Shown one piece after another: positions 1-7,656 of a stretch of 64,000 bases of DNA. How positions within the stretch are numbered: the first letter of the stretch is position 1; each line of letters opens with the position of its first letter. Origin of the DNA: Ruegeria profundi (lineage in GTDB: Bacteria; Pseudomonadota; Alphaproteobacteria; Rhodobacterales; Rhodobacteraceae); NCBI RefSeq assembly GCF_001507545.1, contig NZ_LQBP01000003.1:248001-312000 (forward strand), given 5' to 3'. A model generated the notes under the pieces. That model was given only the letters and a program-made list of their open reading frames with translations, made no database searches and was not told where the DNA came from. The position numbers and the translations under genes are program-made.

Positions 1-2
1 AG

Positions 3-671
3 AAGCTGAGGCCCGTGACCCGAGAAGAGGCTGAAAGCCTTTTGTCCTACATCGCTGACAATGATGGCCTCAAGTATCAGTTTGAAATGTTCGTTACCGT
101 AAGGTTGCTCTGGGTTACCGGATGCCGACTGAATGAAATCTGTGGGCGCTATTTGTCGGACATAGAGGACAAGGGGGATCACATCCGCATCAACATCCCT
201 GAGGCCAAGACCGAGGCAGGGAAGAGGACGGTTATGATTGTCGGTGATGATGATTGTGCGTTGCTCAGAGAGGCAATCAAGAGGGCAGGTATCGTAGAAC
301 CTTCATGCCCCGAGAACGTAGGTCGGTTGTTCCCAAGGATTGCCCTAGGTGGTTACGACAAGCAGCCTAGCCATTACCTCGGGAAAGCCTTGGAGAAGGC
401 GAGAAAGAAATTGGATGGTGATCATTCCAAGTGGGATATGCACTCGTTCAGAAGAACCGCTGTATCGGCTTTGGTGAACGCAGGGGTTGCTAAGGAAGCT
501 AGAAACCTTGCTGTCGGTCACTCGAACAAGGATGACATAGGGGTTAGCGTCTACGCGAAGAGGGCTGAGTTGGATGGTGTAATCAAAGCAACCTTCGAGG
601 CGCTTTATGATGAACTTGGGGGAAGCCTAGTGTCCGAAAAAGTTCCAAGTGAGAAGTTAAATTCCCACTAG
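3..671 (+). CDS. Tyrosine recombinase/integrase, 5' truncated by window edge
   Basis: Site-specific recombinase that would insert and excise the element by strand exchange at its attachment sites. The reading frame is open to the window edge, so only the catalytic domain is seen; a GTG at 15 is internal rather than a real start. Counting from that GTG, the catalytic residues are R38 (TGCRLNE), a lysine around 65-70, the HxxR pair H143/R146 (MHSFRRT), H169 (VGHS) and the nucleophile Y180. All expected residues are present, so the enzyme should be active. A tRNA-Leu 3' fragment at 7657-7711 is the probable recombination scar. The protein family is certain; the subfamily is not. Confidence 0.9.
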   Translation, partial: KLRPVTREEAESLLSYIADNDGLKYQFEMFVTVRLLWVTGCRLNEICGRYLSDIEDKGDHIRINIPEAKTEAGKRTVMIVGDDDCALLREAIKRAGIVEPSCPENVGRLFPRIALGGYDKQPSHYLGKALEKARKKLDGDHSKWDMHSFRRTAVSALVNAGVAKEARNLAVGHSNKDDIGVSVYAKRAELDGVIKATFEALYDELGGSLVSEKVPSEKLNSH

Positions 672-768
672 ACCGAGCGAGCATTGTGATTGGTAATCAG
701 ATTGGTTTTCAGTTTAAAAATTAAGTGATAACAGAGGGTAAGTACCCAAAGTTACTAGAGAGTTCTGA

Positions 769-1680
769 ATGATCCCTGACTACCAATCGCTAATGCGCCC
801 AGTCCTTGAATGTGCCCGAGTTAAGCCGCGGAATATTTCTGATGTAGTTGAAGAGGTATCAGATAAATTAGGCCTGACGCAGGAAGAGCGTGATCAACTC
901 CTACCAAGCGGAACACAGACAACCATTCGAAACCGCGTTCATTGGGCTCGTTCTTACATGAAACAGGCGGGACTTGTGCGAAACGTCAAGCGTGGTTGGT
1001 ACGAGTTAACTGATCGCGGCCGGGAAGTTTTAAACAACCCTGAAATTGAGTTAAACACGAAGTTTTTGGAGCAGTTCGATGAATTCCAAGACTTCAAAAA
1101 CCGAACACGTGAAGATGGTTCAAACTTAGAATTTAACGGAAAAGAAGACAGTAAAACACCTGATGAAAACCTTCAAGCCGCTCATGCTCGGCTCTCAGCG
1201 GAAACAGCGGCAAATTTGCTGGACTTAGTGAGAACCGCATCACCTGCATTCTTTGAGACTTTGATTGTCGATTTACTGATTGCAATGGGATACGGAGGAG
1301 CCTCAAAAGATGCAGGACGTGCATTAGGACAATCCGGTGACAACGGTGTTGACGGTGTGATTGACCAAGACCCACTGGGGGTCGACCAGATTTATCTTCA
1401 AGCCAAGAGATACGCTTCTGGTAATTCTGTTGGTCCAGGAGAGATAAGGGACTTCTACGGTGCGCTCAGCATCAAGAAAGCGACCAAAGGAATTTTTGTT
1501 ACTACGTCGACGTTTACGAATTCGGCTTCACAGACAGCAAAAGACTTGGGCTCTCGCATCGTGCTTATTGATGGGTTGCAACTTTCTCGCCTTATGCTGC
1601 GGTACAATATTGGCTGTAGAGACAAAGAAGTATTGCATATCAAGCAGATTGATGAAGGTTACTTCGAAGAGAACGGCTGA
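769..1680 (+). CDS. Mrr-like restriction endonuclease
   Basis: Probable type IV or modification-dependent restriction enzyme, which cuts foreign methylated DNA in the cytoplasm. The N-terminal 110 residues look like the winged-helix Mrr_N domain (WYELTDRGREVL near residues 77-88). The C-terminal half is a PD-(D/E)xK fold of the Mrr type: the conserved D195 in the GVDG motif is followed by Q211-x-K213 in YLQAKRY, the Q-x-K variant typical of Mrr. A further family hallmark is the segment GIFVTTSTFTNSA. It stands alone, about 100 bases after the integrase, without a methylase, which agrees with a methyl-dependent enzyme. It is likely cargo that protects the element or host against incoming phage or plasmids. 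The substrate is not predictable. Confidence 0.85.
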   Translation: MIPDYQSLMRPVLECARVKPRNISDVVEEVSDKLGLTQEERDQLLPSGTQTTIRNRVHWARSYMKQAGLVRNVKRGWYELTDRGREVLNNPEIELNTKFLEQFDEFQDFKNRTREDGSNLEFNGKEDSKTPDENLQAAHARLSAETAANLLDLVRTASPAFFETLIVDLLIAMGYGGASKDAGRALGQSGDNGVDGVIDQDPLGVDQIYLQAKRYASGNSVGPGEIRDFYGALSIKKATKGIFVTTSTFTNSASQTAKDLGSRIVLIDGLQLSRLMLRYNIGCRDKEVLHIKQIDEGYFEENG

Positions 1681-1818
1681 TTTTCTACAAAAAATCTGTG
1701 TAGGTATATATTGGTGGTCGTGGTCTGGTTACCCCCCGGTCCCCCCAAGCAAACCCTGAGCAACCGACAGTCCACCCGAGCAACGACAGGACAAGGTAGT
1801 TAGGTTGCCATTAGGAGA

Positions 1819-1891
1819 ACACACGCGCTCACCTCTGCCCGTGGTCAGGTAATAAAGCTGCATATGGACCACACACGCGCTCACCTCTGCC
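1819..1891. repeat. Two exact 21-bp direct repeats
   Basis: Copies at 1819-1839 and 1871-1891 share the same 21 bases, beginning ACACACGCGCTC and ending CTCTGCC, with start points 52 bases apart. They lie in noncoding DNA of the element. They may be binding sites for an element protein such as an excisionase, replication initiator or repressor. Confidence 0.8.
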
Positions 1892-2065
1892 TGAGGCCAG
1901 ATAGAAAACCCTCCATTATGAATACACACACCCTCAAGTTTGCAGGGTATGAGTAAGGATACTCACAGTGAACCTTTAGTTTACAATGAGTTAGGCTTTG
2001 AGTTGTGTGTGGGTTGTACGGGAATGTAGGGAAAAACCCCTCATTATGAGAATACATACTCTGTC

Positions 2066-2169
2066 GTTCCGAGGCAGCTTGGGACAATTAAGGCCCCGTA
2101 TAGAATACAATCGAGTTCCAAGGCGGCTTGGGACAATAGAATTGCCGTATAGAGTACAACCAAGTTCCC
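2066..2169. repeat. Tandem 49-bp repeats, two full units and a start of a third
   Basis: Units start at 2066, 2115 and 2164 with an exact 49-base period. Each begins GTTCC, then AGGC(A/G)GCTTGGGACAAT, a variable middle, and a (C/G)CCGTATAGA(A/G)TACAA end. The third copy is reduced to GTTCC. Contiguous repeats of this length, close to four and a half to five helical turns, are compatible with iterons or repeated promoters. They are not CRISPR: there are no spacers. Confidence 0.8.
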
Positions 2170-2272
2170 ATACTCGGGCGCGAACTCAGGTTTTATTTGA
2201 ACAGTACTCCATGACCTTCTTGCGAGTAGTTCGCAACTAGCGAGTTCTTTGCGCATAATTCCCAAACACTTT

Positions 2273-2294
2273 TTGGTCGATCAGTTGGTCGATC
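2273..2294. repeat. Two TTGGTCGATC boxes 12 bp apart
   Basis: TTGGTCGATC occurs at 2273-2282 and again at 2285-2294, about 50 bases before the helicase start. An inverted GATCGACC occurs at 2408-2415 inside the helicase gene. Position directly ahead of the helicase suggests an operator or helicase loading site; this is inference. Confidence 0.55.
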
Positions 2295-2344
2295 TCTACC
2301 ACATATTTTTTATTCAAAAACATAGCACTCAAGAAAGAAGCTAA

Positions 2345-3697
2345 ATGAAACACAACCATAATTTTGACAAACCCAAGTCCACTCAAGTCAGACCTGTAGT
2401 AATTATTGATCGACCTTGCGGCACTGGCAAGACAACCGAGATGATCGCAGGTCTTGTAGAGTCCAAGAGATACCTGGTCGTAACGCCGCTCCTATCAGAA
2501 TGCGAACGTATCATCAGAGATGCTCGCGTTGCTTTCATGCAGCCCGAGGTAATCCAAGATGACCCTGAGATTGACACCAAGAAAGACCATCTGATTGCCC
2601 TGCTAGAAGCTAGGCACAATGTCGTCACCACTCATGCAATGTTCAACAACCTCGCAGACGTGGAAAAAATGGGCCTCTTGGATGGTTACGAAATCATCAT
2701 TGATGAGGTCATGTCTGTTGTTGATGACGGTTACCGAGTTAAGAAAAAGACTTGGGAACAGTTCTACGTGAATGACGGGTACGTTGATATTAATCCAGAT
2801 ACCGGATTGATAACTCCCACTGATCTCTGGGTTGAACATTTAGAAGACGTAGATGATGCCCTAAGCACCTCTCTCTACCATGCTGCCAACGCTGGTCGTC
2901 TCTATCATCTTTCTGATGGTATCAATCTCGCGGTAATGCCTGAAGGTCTACTGAAGGCTGGTAACTCCCTGACTGTCTACACCTACAAGGCAGAGGGTTC
3001 GATCATGTTTGCTTATCTCAAGCGTCTCGGATTGGACCCAGTGCATGACACTGGTTCACCAGAAATCGAGCAACGCTTTGTAAGACAGGCAAGGGAATTG
3101 ATAACCGTTAAAGACATTCGAACTCTTCGCGGTATCAACCTGAGTTACACCAGTCAGACTAAGACAAACTCCAAGAAGCTAGACGAGTTGGTACCGAAAG
3201 CCCTGAGTGGCCTGAGGCGTAACCGTATGTCCGAGGTATGGTTGCCTGACATTCTGATCACGACACCAAAGAGTAAGTGGTATCGAAAAGGGAAAGACCC
3301 TAAAATTGGTGAGTGCGGTGAATTGCTTACACCGTTCAAACCCGGTCCTTATGCGAGTGGTAGTCGTCTCTCACCCGCTGGTCACACTGAGGTCCGCGCT
3401 ACGTGGGTCCCAAATACAACCCGAGGCACCAACGACTACAAACACTGCACCCATGCAATTTACCTCTATGACCAAAACATCAATCCTTCGATCTTGAATT
3501 GGTTCGGTGGACCGAAGGTAATTTCCAATGATGATTATGCCCTGACGGAATTGATCCAATGGCTTTGGAGGACCCAAGTCAGAGATGGGTATCCTATCAC
3601 TTTGTTTCTACCATCTCAGCGTATGCAGGAGTTGCTCTTGAATTGGCTTTGGGAAGGACAAATCCCACCAAACGAATGGCGTAAAATCAGGGCGTAG
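2345..3697 (+). CDS. Superfamily 2-like helicase/ATPase, probable replication protein
   Basis: Probable DNA helicase that would act in replication of the element. The Walker A loop is at residues 22-30 (DRPCGTGKT), with TTHAMF at 95-100 and Walker B IIIDEVM at 117-123. The C-terminal part, from about residue 355, has RGTNDYKHCTHAIYL and then LIQWLWRTQVRDG, which fit helicase motifs V and VI, so the ATPase core appears complete at 450 residues. This arrangement is like origin-binding or DEAD-type helicases found in phages and plasmids of marine bacteria. It follows a repeat-rich noncoding region, which fits a helicase that loads at an adjacent origin. No primase domain is visible. The start at 2345 has an upstream GAAAGAAG. 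Confidence 0.7.
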   Translation: MKHNHNFDKPKSTQVRPVVIIDRPCGTGKTTEMIAGLVESKRYLVVTPLLSECERIIRDARVAFMQPEVIQDDPEIDTKKDHLIALLEARHNVVTTHAMFNNLADVEKMGLLDGYEIIIDEVMSVVDDGYRVKKKTWEQFYVNDGYVDINPDTGLITPTDLWVEHLEDVDDALSTSLYHAANAGRLYHLSDGINLAVMPEGLLKAGNSLTVYTYKAEGSIMFAYLKRLGLDPVHDTGSPEIEQRFVRQARELITVKDIRTLRGINLSYTSQTKTNSKKLDELVPKALSGLRRNRMSEVWLPDILITTPKSKWYRKGKDPKIGECGELLTPFKPGPYASGSRLSPAGHTEVRATWVPNTTRGTNDYKHCTHAIYLYDQNINPSILNWFGGPKVISNDDYALTELIQWLWRTQVRDGYPITLFLPSQRMQELLLNWLWEGQIPPNEWRKIRA

Positions 3698-3700
3698 AAA

Positions 3701-3730
3701 GCCTACAGCCAAATGCATCGTGCTGTAGGC
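3701..3730 (+). terminator. Hairpin after helicase gene
   Basis: A 9-bp perfect stem, GCCTACAGC (3701-3709) with GCTGTAGGC (3722-3730), starts four bases after the helicase stop. It is followed by CTGAAAAAGC rather than a T run, so it may be an mRNA end-protecting structure or a weak terminator. Confidence 0.5.
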
Positions 3731-3787
3731 CTGAAAAAGCATTTAAAAACAGATACTTAAGAGGCATACCCGTAAAGAAAAAACACT

Positions 3788-3830
3788 TTAGGGAAGACAA
3801 TGATAATAATCATTTTTGTCTTCTCCCTAA
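3788..3830. terminator. Long bulged hairpin, candidate terminator
   Basis: The arms TTAGGGA...AGACA...ATGAT and ATCAT...TGTCT...TCCCTAA close around AATA, with two small bulges. The total span is 43 bases. The right arm contains a short TTTTT. It is the second of three successive hairpins between the helicase and the next gene. Confidence 0.5.
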
Positions 3831-3866
3831 GTCCACTCTGGCACTGACTCAGGTCAGAACAGACAG

Positions 3867-3893
3867 CTCACCGCGCTTCCTATCAGCGGTGAG
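3867..3893. other. 8-bp hairpin
   Basis: CTCACCGC at 3867-3874 pairs perfectly with GCGGTGAG at 3886-3893 around an 11-base loop, about 30 bases before the next gene. It is the third of three successive hairpins; it could shape the leader of the gene at 3923. Confidence 0.45.
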
Positions 3894-3922
3894 TCACCCA
3901 GTTCAACGAAAGAAAACAGAAG

Positions 3923-4336
3923 GTGAAACCAACAGTACTCAAAGAGTCCAACCCAAAGTATCACAGGGTCCTATACATCCAAGATGATTGGCGAATAATC
4001 CTCTGCAAAGACGGTCTTCAATACATCATCCAAAGACAAAAGAACAAAGGGAAACGAGGGCAGGAGTGGGAAGGTCGCAAGTATTGCGTGACTTCCAAAG
4101 CCCTAATCAGGGAATGGTCCAAGGTTATGCGATTATCAAATAATCATGATGATCCAATCCCGAACGAGATTTCTTGTCTTCCAAGCTATGCTCATGATCT
4201 TGTCTCCAACGGCCCTAGTGAGGCGTTGAGAGCGGGGGTGCAGAGACCCAAGGCCCCTCAAGTAAACTCAGGTCTCCAACAGCCAATACCTCTGTCCACC
4301 CCCGGTGAAACCGAGGAAGCCATAGGTTCTCCTTAA
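3923..4336 (+). CDS. Element protein of unknown function (137 aa)
   Basis: I do not recognise this protein. The first 75 residues are basic and mixed (WRIILCKDGLQYIIQRQ, then EGRKYCVTSKALIREW) and read like a compact folded domain; the last 60 residues are rich in proline, serine and glutamine and look disordered. The start is a GTG at 3923, with the motif CAACGAAAGA ending ten bases before it, a motif that also precedes the genes at 4445 and 5611. The gene follows three hairpins and precedes another unknown gene on the same strand. The real start could be slightly different because AGAAGG abuts the GTG. Confidence 0.6.
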   Translation: MKPTVLKESNPKYHRVLYIQDDWRIILCKDGLQYIIQRQKNKGKRGQEWEGRKYCVTSKALIREWSKVMRLSNNHDDPIPNEISCLPSYAHDLVSNGPSEALRAGVQRPKAPQVNSGLQQPIPLSTPGETEEAIGSP

Positions 4337-4444
4337 GATGGCGGAGTACCTGACCATCATTCTTAGTCACTTCAACGAAGTCATTTTCTATGTCGGTCAA
4401 CTGGAAAGGTTGACTGACGACAAAACGAAAGAACAACCAATTCA

Positions 4445-4723
4445 ATGAATAATAAATTCAAGACCTTCGCTCTTTGCGAATATTTCCGAGACAAACCAGA
4501 TGGTGAGTACTACCCATTCACAGTCAGTACCGACCTTGGTCTCTCTAATGCCAACTGGCGGCGCTATGCGTTGACCCATCTATACCCTGAGGGTTCAGAG
4601 GCGAGACAAGAACTTGCCAAGGTAGGGGTATCAATCAAGACGCTACCCACGCCCAAGGAAATCCGAGGCAGTAAGATTATCATTTCGACATTCGTGAAAG
4701 AGACAACCATCCAAGATGCCTAA
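4445..4723 (+). CDS. Element protein of unknown function (92 aa)
   Basis: This is a small unrecognised protein with no membrane segment or cysteine motif. The sequence starts with aromatic, charged segments (LCEYFRDKPDGEYYPF) and ends with a beta-rich stretch (SKIIISTFVKET). AAACGAAAGA sits 12 bases before the ATG. Its end overlaps the next gene by eight bases, which suggests translational coupling with the zinc-finger-like protein at 4716. A DNA-replication or regulatory role is possible from context only. Confidence 0.65.
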   Translation: MNNKFKTFALCEYFRDKPDGEYYPFTVSTDLGLSNANWRRYALTHLYPEGSEARQELAKVGVSIKTLPTPKEIRGSKIIISTFVKETTIQDA

Positions 4724-5585
4724 GTTACCTTTGTCTACCATCCCCGCGGGGGAGCGTAGCAGAGCGTCACGAGAGGCACTCAGGCAAAGACGACTAGCAC
4801 AAGAGAGGATCAATAAACTCAACCCATGTGCTGTTGTCGGATGCGACAAGCCTAGGCGCGGCGTCTCTGTCTATTGCCAAGAGCATTACCAACGGAACCG
4901 TAGGTACGGACACCCTACAGGACGTCTGCCAACCCAAGGTGAACTGAAAGCCCTCGAAGCCGCTATCAAAGCATGGCTCGAAGAGGACTATCTAACCACC
5001 GACTTTGCCAAGCGTTCCTTCAAGTCCTCTTGGGGTTCCGCCCAGCGCACCATTACCCACAACCCAGCCTTTGCTCTGCCGTTCTTTCGGCTTGAGGGGG
5101 ACATGGGTTACACCCAGAAGGCTAAAGCCTGGGTGATCCTCTCCAACTACGTTCACCGACAAGGGAACTCGCTGTCAGATGCAATGGTCCGGTATATGGC
5201 CTGTCGTATGTGGTCAGAGTTCCACTGGCAGATGCCTGAGGGCAAACGAGGGGCGGCTAAGGCCCGTAATTTCTTTGTCGATACATGGGCAGGGAAGTTT
5301 GTCTTGGCTCACTCAGGGTTCACCAAGACCAAGACGACAGAGAAGATCATCCGTTGGGCAAAGCCTTGGTACATCTCGGATGATCCTGTCCAGAACGAAC
5401 CCCGTCCTATCAAGGAAAAGGTGACAAAGAAGGTCACCATCAACCGCTTCAAGGCAGGACCCATTGTCCGTGCCATTGGAAAGGAACTCCAATCCGCTGT
5501 CGATCACGCGATGGGCAAAGCTTGGTGTTCCGACCATCGCCTTCTTGAGAAGGCACACGAGGCTCTTGGCCTCTCACTCAAATAA
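4716..5585 (+). CDS. Element protein with N-terminal zinc-finger-like motif (289 aa)
   Basis: Function is unknown. Around residues 38-58 there is a C-x4-C-x11-C-x2-H pattern (PCAVVGCDKP, then YCQEHYQRNRRYG) that looks like a small zinc-binding, nucleic-acid-contacting module seen in many phage proteins, including some HNH nucleases; no HNH catalytic core is visible here. The first 30 residues are arginine-rich and helical. The middle is rich in tryptophan and basic residues, and the C-terminus has several lysine clusters (KEKVTKKVTINRFK). A DNA-binding role is plausible. It is coupled by overlap to the gene at 4445. Confidence 0.65.
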   Translation: MPKLPLSTIPAGERSRASREALRQRRLAQERINKLNPCAVVGCDKPRRGVSVYCQEHYQRNRRYGHPTGRLPTQGELKALEAAIKAWLEEDYLTTDFAKRSFKSSWGSAQRTITHNPAFALPFFRLEGDMGYTQKAKAWVILSNYVHRQGNSLSDAMVRYMACRMWSEFHWQMPEGKRGAAKARNFFVDTWAGKFVLAHSGFTKTKTTEKIIRWAKPWYISDDPVQNEPRPIKEKVTKKVTINRFKAGPIVRAIGKELQSAVDHAMGKAWCSDHRLLEKAHEALGLSLK

Positions 5586-5610
5586 TTCTTCAAACGAAAG
5601 AGATTAATAA

Positions 5611-6387
5611 ATGACAATTGAAACAATAAACGAAACCAACGCAGTCCCCGGTAGCAACCTCAGCAACAGCAACGAACTTACAACCTCTGTTCGAGATGTG
5701 AACGCAGAGAACCGAGCCAAGGGCCACTACCACGAAGCATCGACATTCATCCCTGACAAAGAGTTCAACAACAATCTGGATGTGGTCATCCGTGATGGCT
5801 CTAGGGTTCACTCAGGGGGTCAGTATCGACCCAATGATATCGTGATGATCAACGGCACCACGATGGAATACGAGATGGCCCAAAGCCTAGGGCTGTTGAC
5901 GGGGAACCAATTCACGACACCACAAGAGAGTTTTCAAGAAACCTCTGCCGAGAACAGCGCGGAACCTGAGGCCACCGATGATCGACCATTGGAAACCCGA
6001 GTTCTACAGGACCAATTTGAGTTGGCCTTTGGTGAGAACAGCGAGGCCGCTTTGAATACCTTAGGTCAGGATATCGTCATGAATGGCGAACTGAGCGAAC
6101 ACGGGATCAACTTCTTGCATGAGAAGATGGGCGTATCTGAGCAGCGATACCAAGAAACATTTTCAGAGATGCAGGAAGTAGGGGGTCAGGTGTTAAGCCA
6201 GTACCTTGAAACGGGTGATGGTCTTTCGTTGGATCGTATCGAGTTTCTTGTTGATCTTGCTGAGACAGGAACAAAAGACCAGCAAGCCACTGTTCGGAAT
6301 ATCTGGTTCAAGGCCGCTACAGGCCAGTTGTCCCGAGACCAAGCCATTGAAGCCTTCGATCACCTTTGGGAGCCTTATGATGGCTGA
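5611..6387 (+). CDS. Acidic element protein, possibly scaffold-like (258 aa)
   Basis: I do not recognise this protein. It is strongly acidic, lacks cysteine and membrane segments, and is predicted mostly polar and helical. An N-terminal 40 residues rich in Asn, Thr and Ser lead into a short ordered stretch (VVIRDGSRVHSGGQYRPND), then a disordered Glu/Ser region around residues 108-135, then a helical C-terminal half. Composition and position immediately before a small-terminase-like gene are like phage scaffolding proteins, but this is weak evidence. AAACGAAAGA sits nine bases before the ATG. It overlaps the next gene by eight bases. Confidence 0.6.
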   Translation: MTIETINETNAVPGSNLSNSNELTTSVRDVNAENRAKGHYHEASTFIPDKEFNNNLDVVIRDGSRVHSGGQYRPNDIVMINGTTMEYEMAQSLGLLTGNQFTTPQESFQETSAENSAEPEATDDRPLETRVLQDQFELAFGENSEAALNTLGQDIVMNGELSEHGINFLHEKMGVSEQRYQETFSEMQEVGGQVLSQYLETGDGLSLDRIEFLVDLAETGTKDQQATVRNIWFKAATGQLSRDQAIEAFDHLWEPYDG

Positions 6388-6625
6388 GGATAGCATCAAG
6401 AACGCGACCCAAGGCGAACTTGAGGAACTCAATGGATTGCTCATCCGTGAGTTAATCGGAAAGATCAGGGAAGGTACCGCCAATGGTACCGACCTTTCAA
6501 CGGCAGCGAAGCTGGTATTGTCGAACAAGGTTGAACCGATCGACCCGAGGGTTCCGACAACGTCCTACCACAACCAGATGCCAAGCGAACACTTGGATTA
6601 CCCAGTGGATGTGGACGCCATTTAG
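6380..6625 (+). CDS. Small terminase-like protein (81 aa)
   Basis: A short acidic protein whose core, LEELNGLLIRELIGKIREGTANGTDLSTAAKLV in outline, follows the pattern of T7-type small terminase subunits (a helix of the type LHxxL-x-LxxxIRxGxAxxxDLxxAxxxL, then a disordered tail). Small terminases select phage DNA for packaging; a lone small terminase is a hallmark of phage satellites that hijack a helper. I assign this by pattern, not by alignment. I chose the ATG at 6380 because GGGAG at 6368-6372 is seven bases upstream; the ATG at 6377 is an alternative. It overlaps the preceding gene by eight bases. Confidence 0.55.
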   Translation: MAEDSIKNATQGELEELNGLLIRELIGKIREGTANGTDLSTAAKLVLSNKVEPIDPRVPTTSYHNQMPSEHLDYPVDVDAI

Positions 6626-6657
6626 GAGGTTACGGGATTTGCTGAGACTGTTGCGGA

Positions 6658-6900
6658 TTATTCAGCTTTGTTTTTGGCAATTTTTGTCAGAAGCCCGAGA
6701 GCGACGCCGACCACAAGCATTATCATACCATCGTTGATAGCTTCGCCAGAGCTTGCCCTAGCCAAGTATCTCTTCGCCGCGGCAGTATTCTGTTCAGCGG
6801 TGAATGCAAAGGCCACATAGAACCCCATTGCAGTTCTTAAACCGCCCAGTGCAATCAGCGCCCAAGCAATAAACGAGCCAAGCTTAACCATTAATTCCAT
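6658..6900 (-). CDS. Small two-helix membrane protein (80 aa)
   Basis: This is the only gene of the element on the minus strand. It has one hydrophobic segment at about residues 6-32 (ending in ALIALGGLRTAMGF) and a second at about 57-73 (MIMLVVGVALGLLTKI), separated by a short polar stretch, so an inner-membrane hairpin is expected. Similar short proteins with a LGGLRxAMGF motif occur in Rhodobacterales genomes, without known function as far as I recall. It may be a moron-type gene transcribed independently. The ATG at 6891 is an alternative start, since TGGAA lies just before it. Confidence 0.6.
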   Translation of the reverse strand: MELMVKLGSFIAWALIALGGLRTAMGFYVAFAFTAEQNTAAAKRYLARASSGEAINDGMIMLVVGVALGLLTKIAKNKAE

Positions 6901-7036
6901 TCCATTTTTGAGTGCTGCTTTGGGATAATATCAAAGTAACGATGAGAGCAATGTGAAAAACCTGAATTCTTGAGAGTTCACATCCAGGCTTACCCTCGTA
7001 GCACCCAAGCTTTACGTGAAGGAACCATCAAAGTAG

Positions 7037-7528
7037 ATGCCTATATCTAATTACGACTCACAGAGCCTCTCAGTGGACTCAGAGCCGCCCAAAGCCCTCT
7101 CAGAGTCCCAACCTACCAAAAACCCATTAGGCCCACTCAGTGAGTCTCTCAGGGCCTCTCTGGGCGAACTGCCAGACGACGCCTTGTCGATCCTTGGGCC
7201 GGAACTCTTCGATCAAGCAAACAAAGAACTGAACCGTACCGCCAAGAGACGAGAAGCCAACTCTCTCAACGGCGTTCTTTACAATGCCATTGATGAACAA
7301 ATGAGATTCTTCTACCGCGACGAGAAGAGTAGGGCGCGGCACATGTACCAGAACATTGTCGGGTTGGTTTACCCTTGCTCCAAGACAGACACAGAGAAGC
7401 GTCGGTTGAACCAAGCATTTGAGGACGGTTGGGAGAGCGGTGACCTAGAGTTTCTTGCAAGTATACCGCGAGCCGACTTGGGGCTCTACATGAGTCAAGT
7501 TGACTCAGCCGTTACATGTACGGGTTGA
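7037..7528 (+). CDS. Element protein of unknown function, next to attachment site (163 aa)
   Basis: The protein is unrecognised. The first 45 residues are rich in Ser, Pro and Leu and probably disordered; the remainder is helical and charged (LFDQANKELNRTAKRREA, FFYRDEKSRARHMYQ). There are two cysteines and no membrane segment. It is the last gene before the tRNA-Leu fragment. Genes at this position in integrative elements are often accessory, but no function can be given. Confidence 0.6.
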   Translation: MPISNYDSQSLSVDSEPPKALSESQPTKNPLGPLSESLRASLGELPDDALSILGPELFDQANKELNRTAKRREANSLNGVLYNAIDEQMRFFYRDEKSRARHMYQNIVGLVYPCSKTDTEKRRLNQAFEDGWESGDLEFLASIPRADLGLYMSQVDSAVTCTG

Positions 7529-7656
7529 CCACCCCGATTCCGTTACAGTAAGGGTCGTACTCGCAGTACTTAACTGTGCGAAGAAACCAAGAAGGTCACG
7601 CGGTCAAAGACACCAGGTTTTCAGTGCGTTAGACGGAATGTTTACACGCGGTTTAC

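Larger units (their letters stand above)
1681..2344. other. Noncoding repeat-rich region, candidate origin or control region
   Basis: No convincing gene is seen in these 664 bases between the Mrr-like gene and the helicase. The stretch holds several repeat families listed separately: two 21-bp copies (1819-1891), a near-repeat around CCCTCCATTATGAATAC (about 1910) and CCCCTCATTATGAGAATAC (about 2036), tandem 49-bp units from 2066, and two 12-bp-spaced copies of TTGGTCGATC just before the helicase. An imperfect dyad AGTAGTTcgcAACTA lies at 2225-2239. This architecture resembles a replication origin or a multi-promoter control region. Function is inferred from position and repeats only. Confidence 0.5.

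Noticed and set aside
1460-1759. Plus-strand frame of 99 codons overlapping the Mrr-like gene
   Set aside because: Arg/Leu-rich frame-shifted reading of the Mrr gene; the real frame has the intact catalytic motifs.
2066-2169. CRISPR array
   Set aside because: The 49-bp units are contiguous without unique spacers and no cas gene is near.
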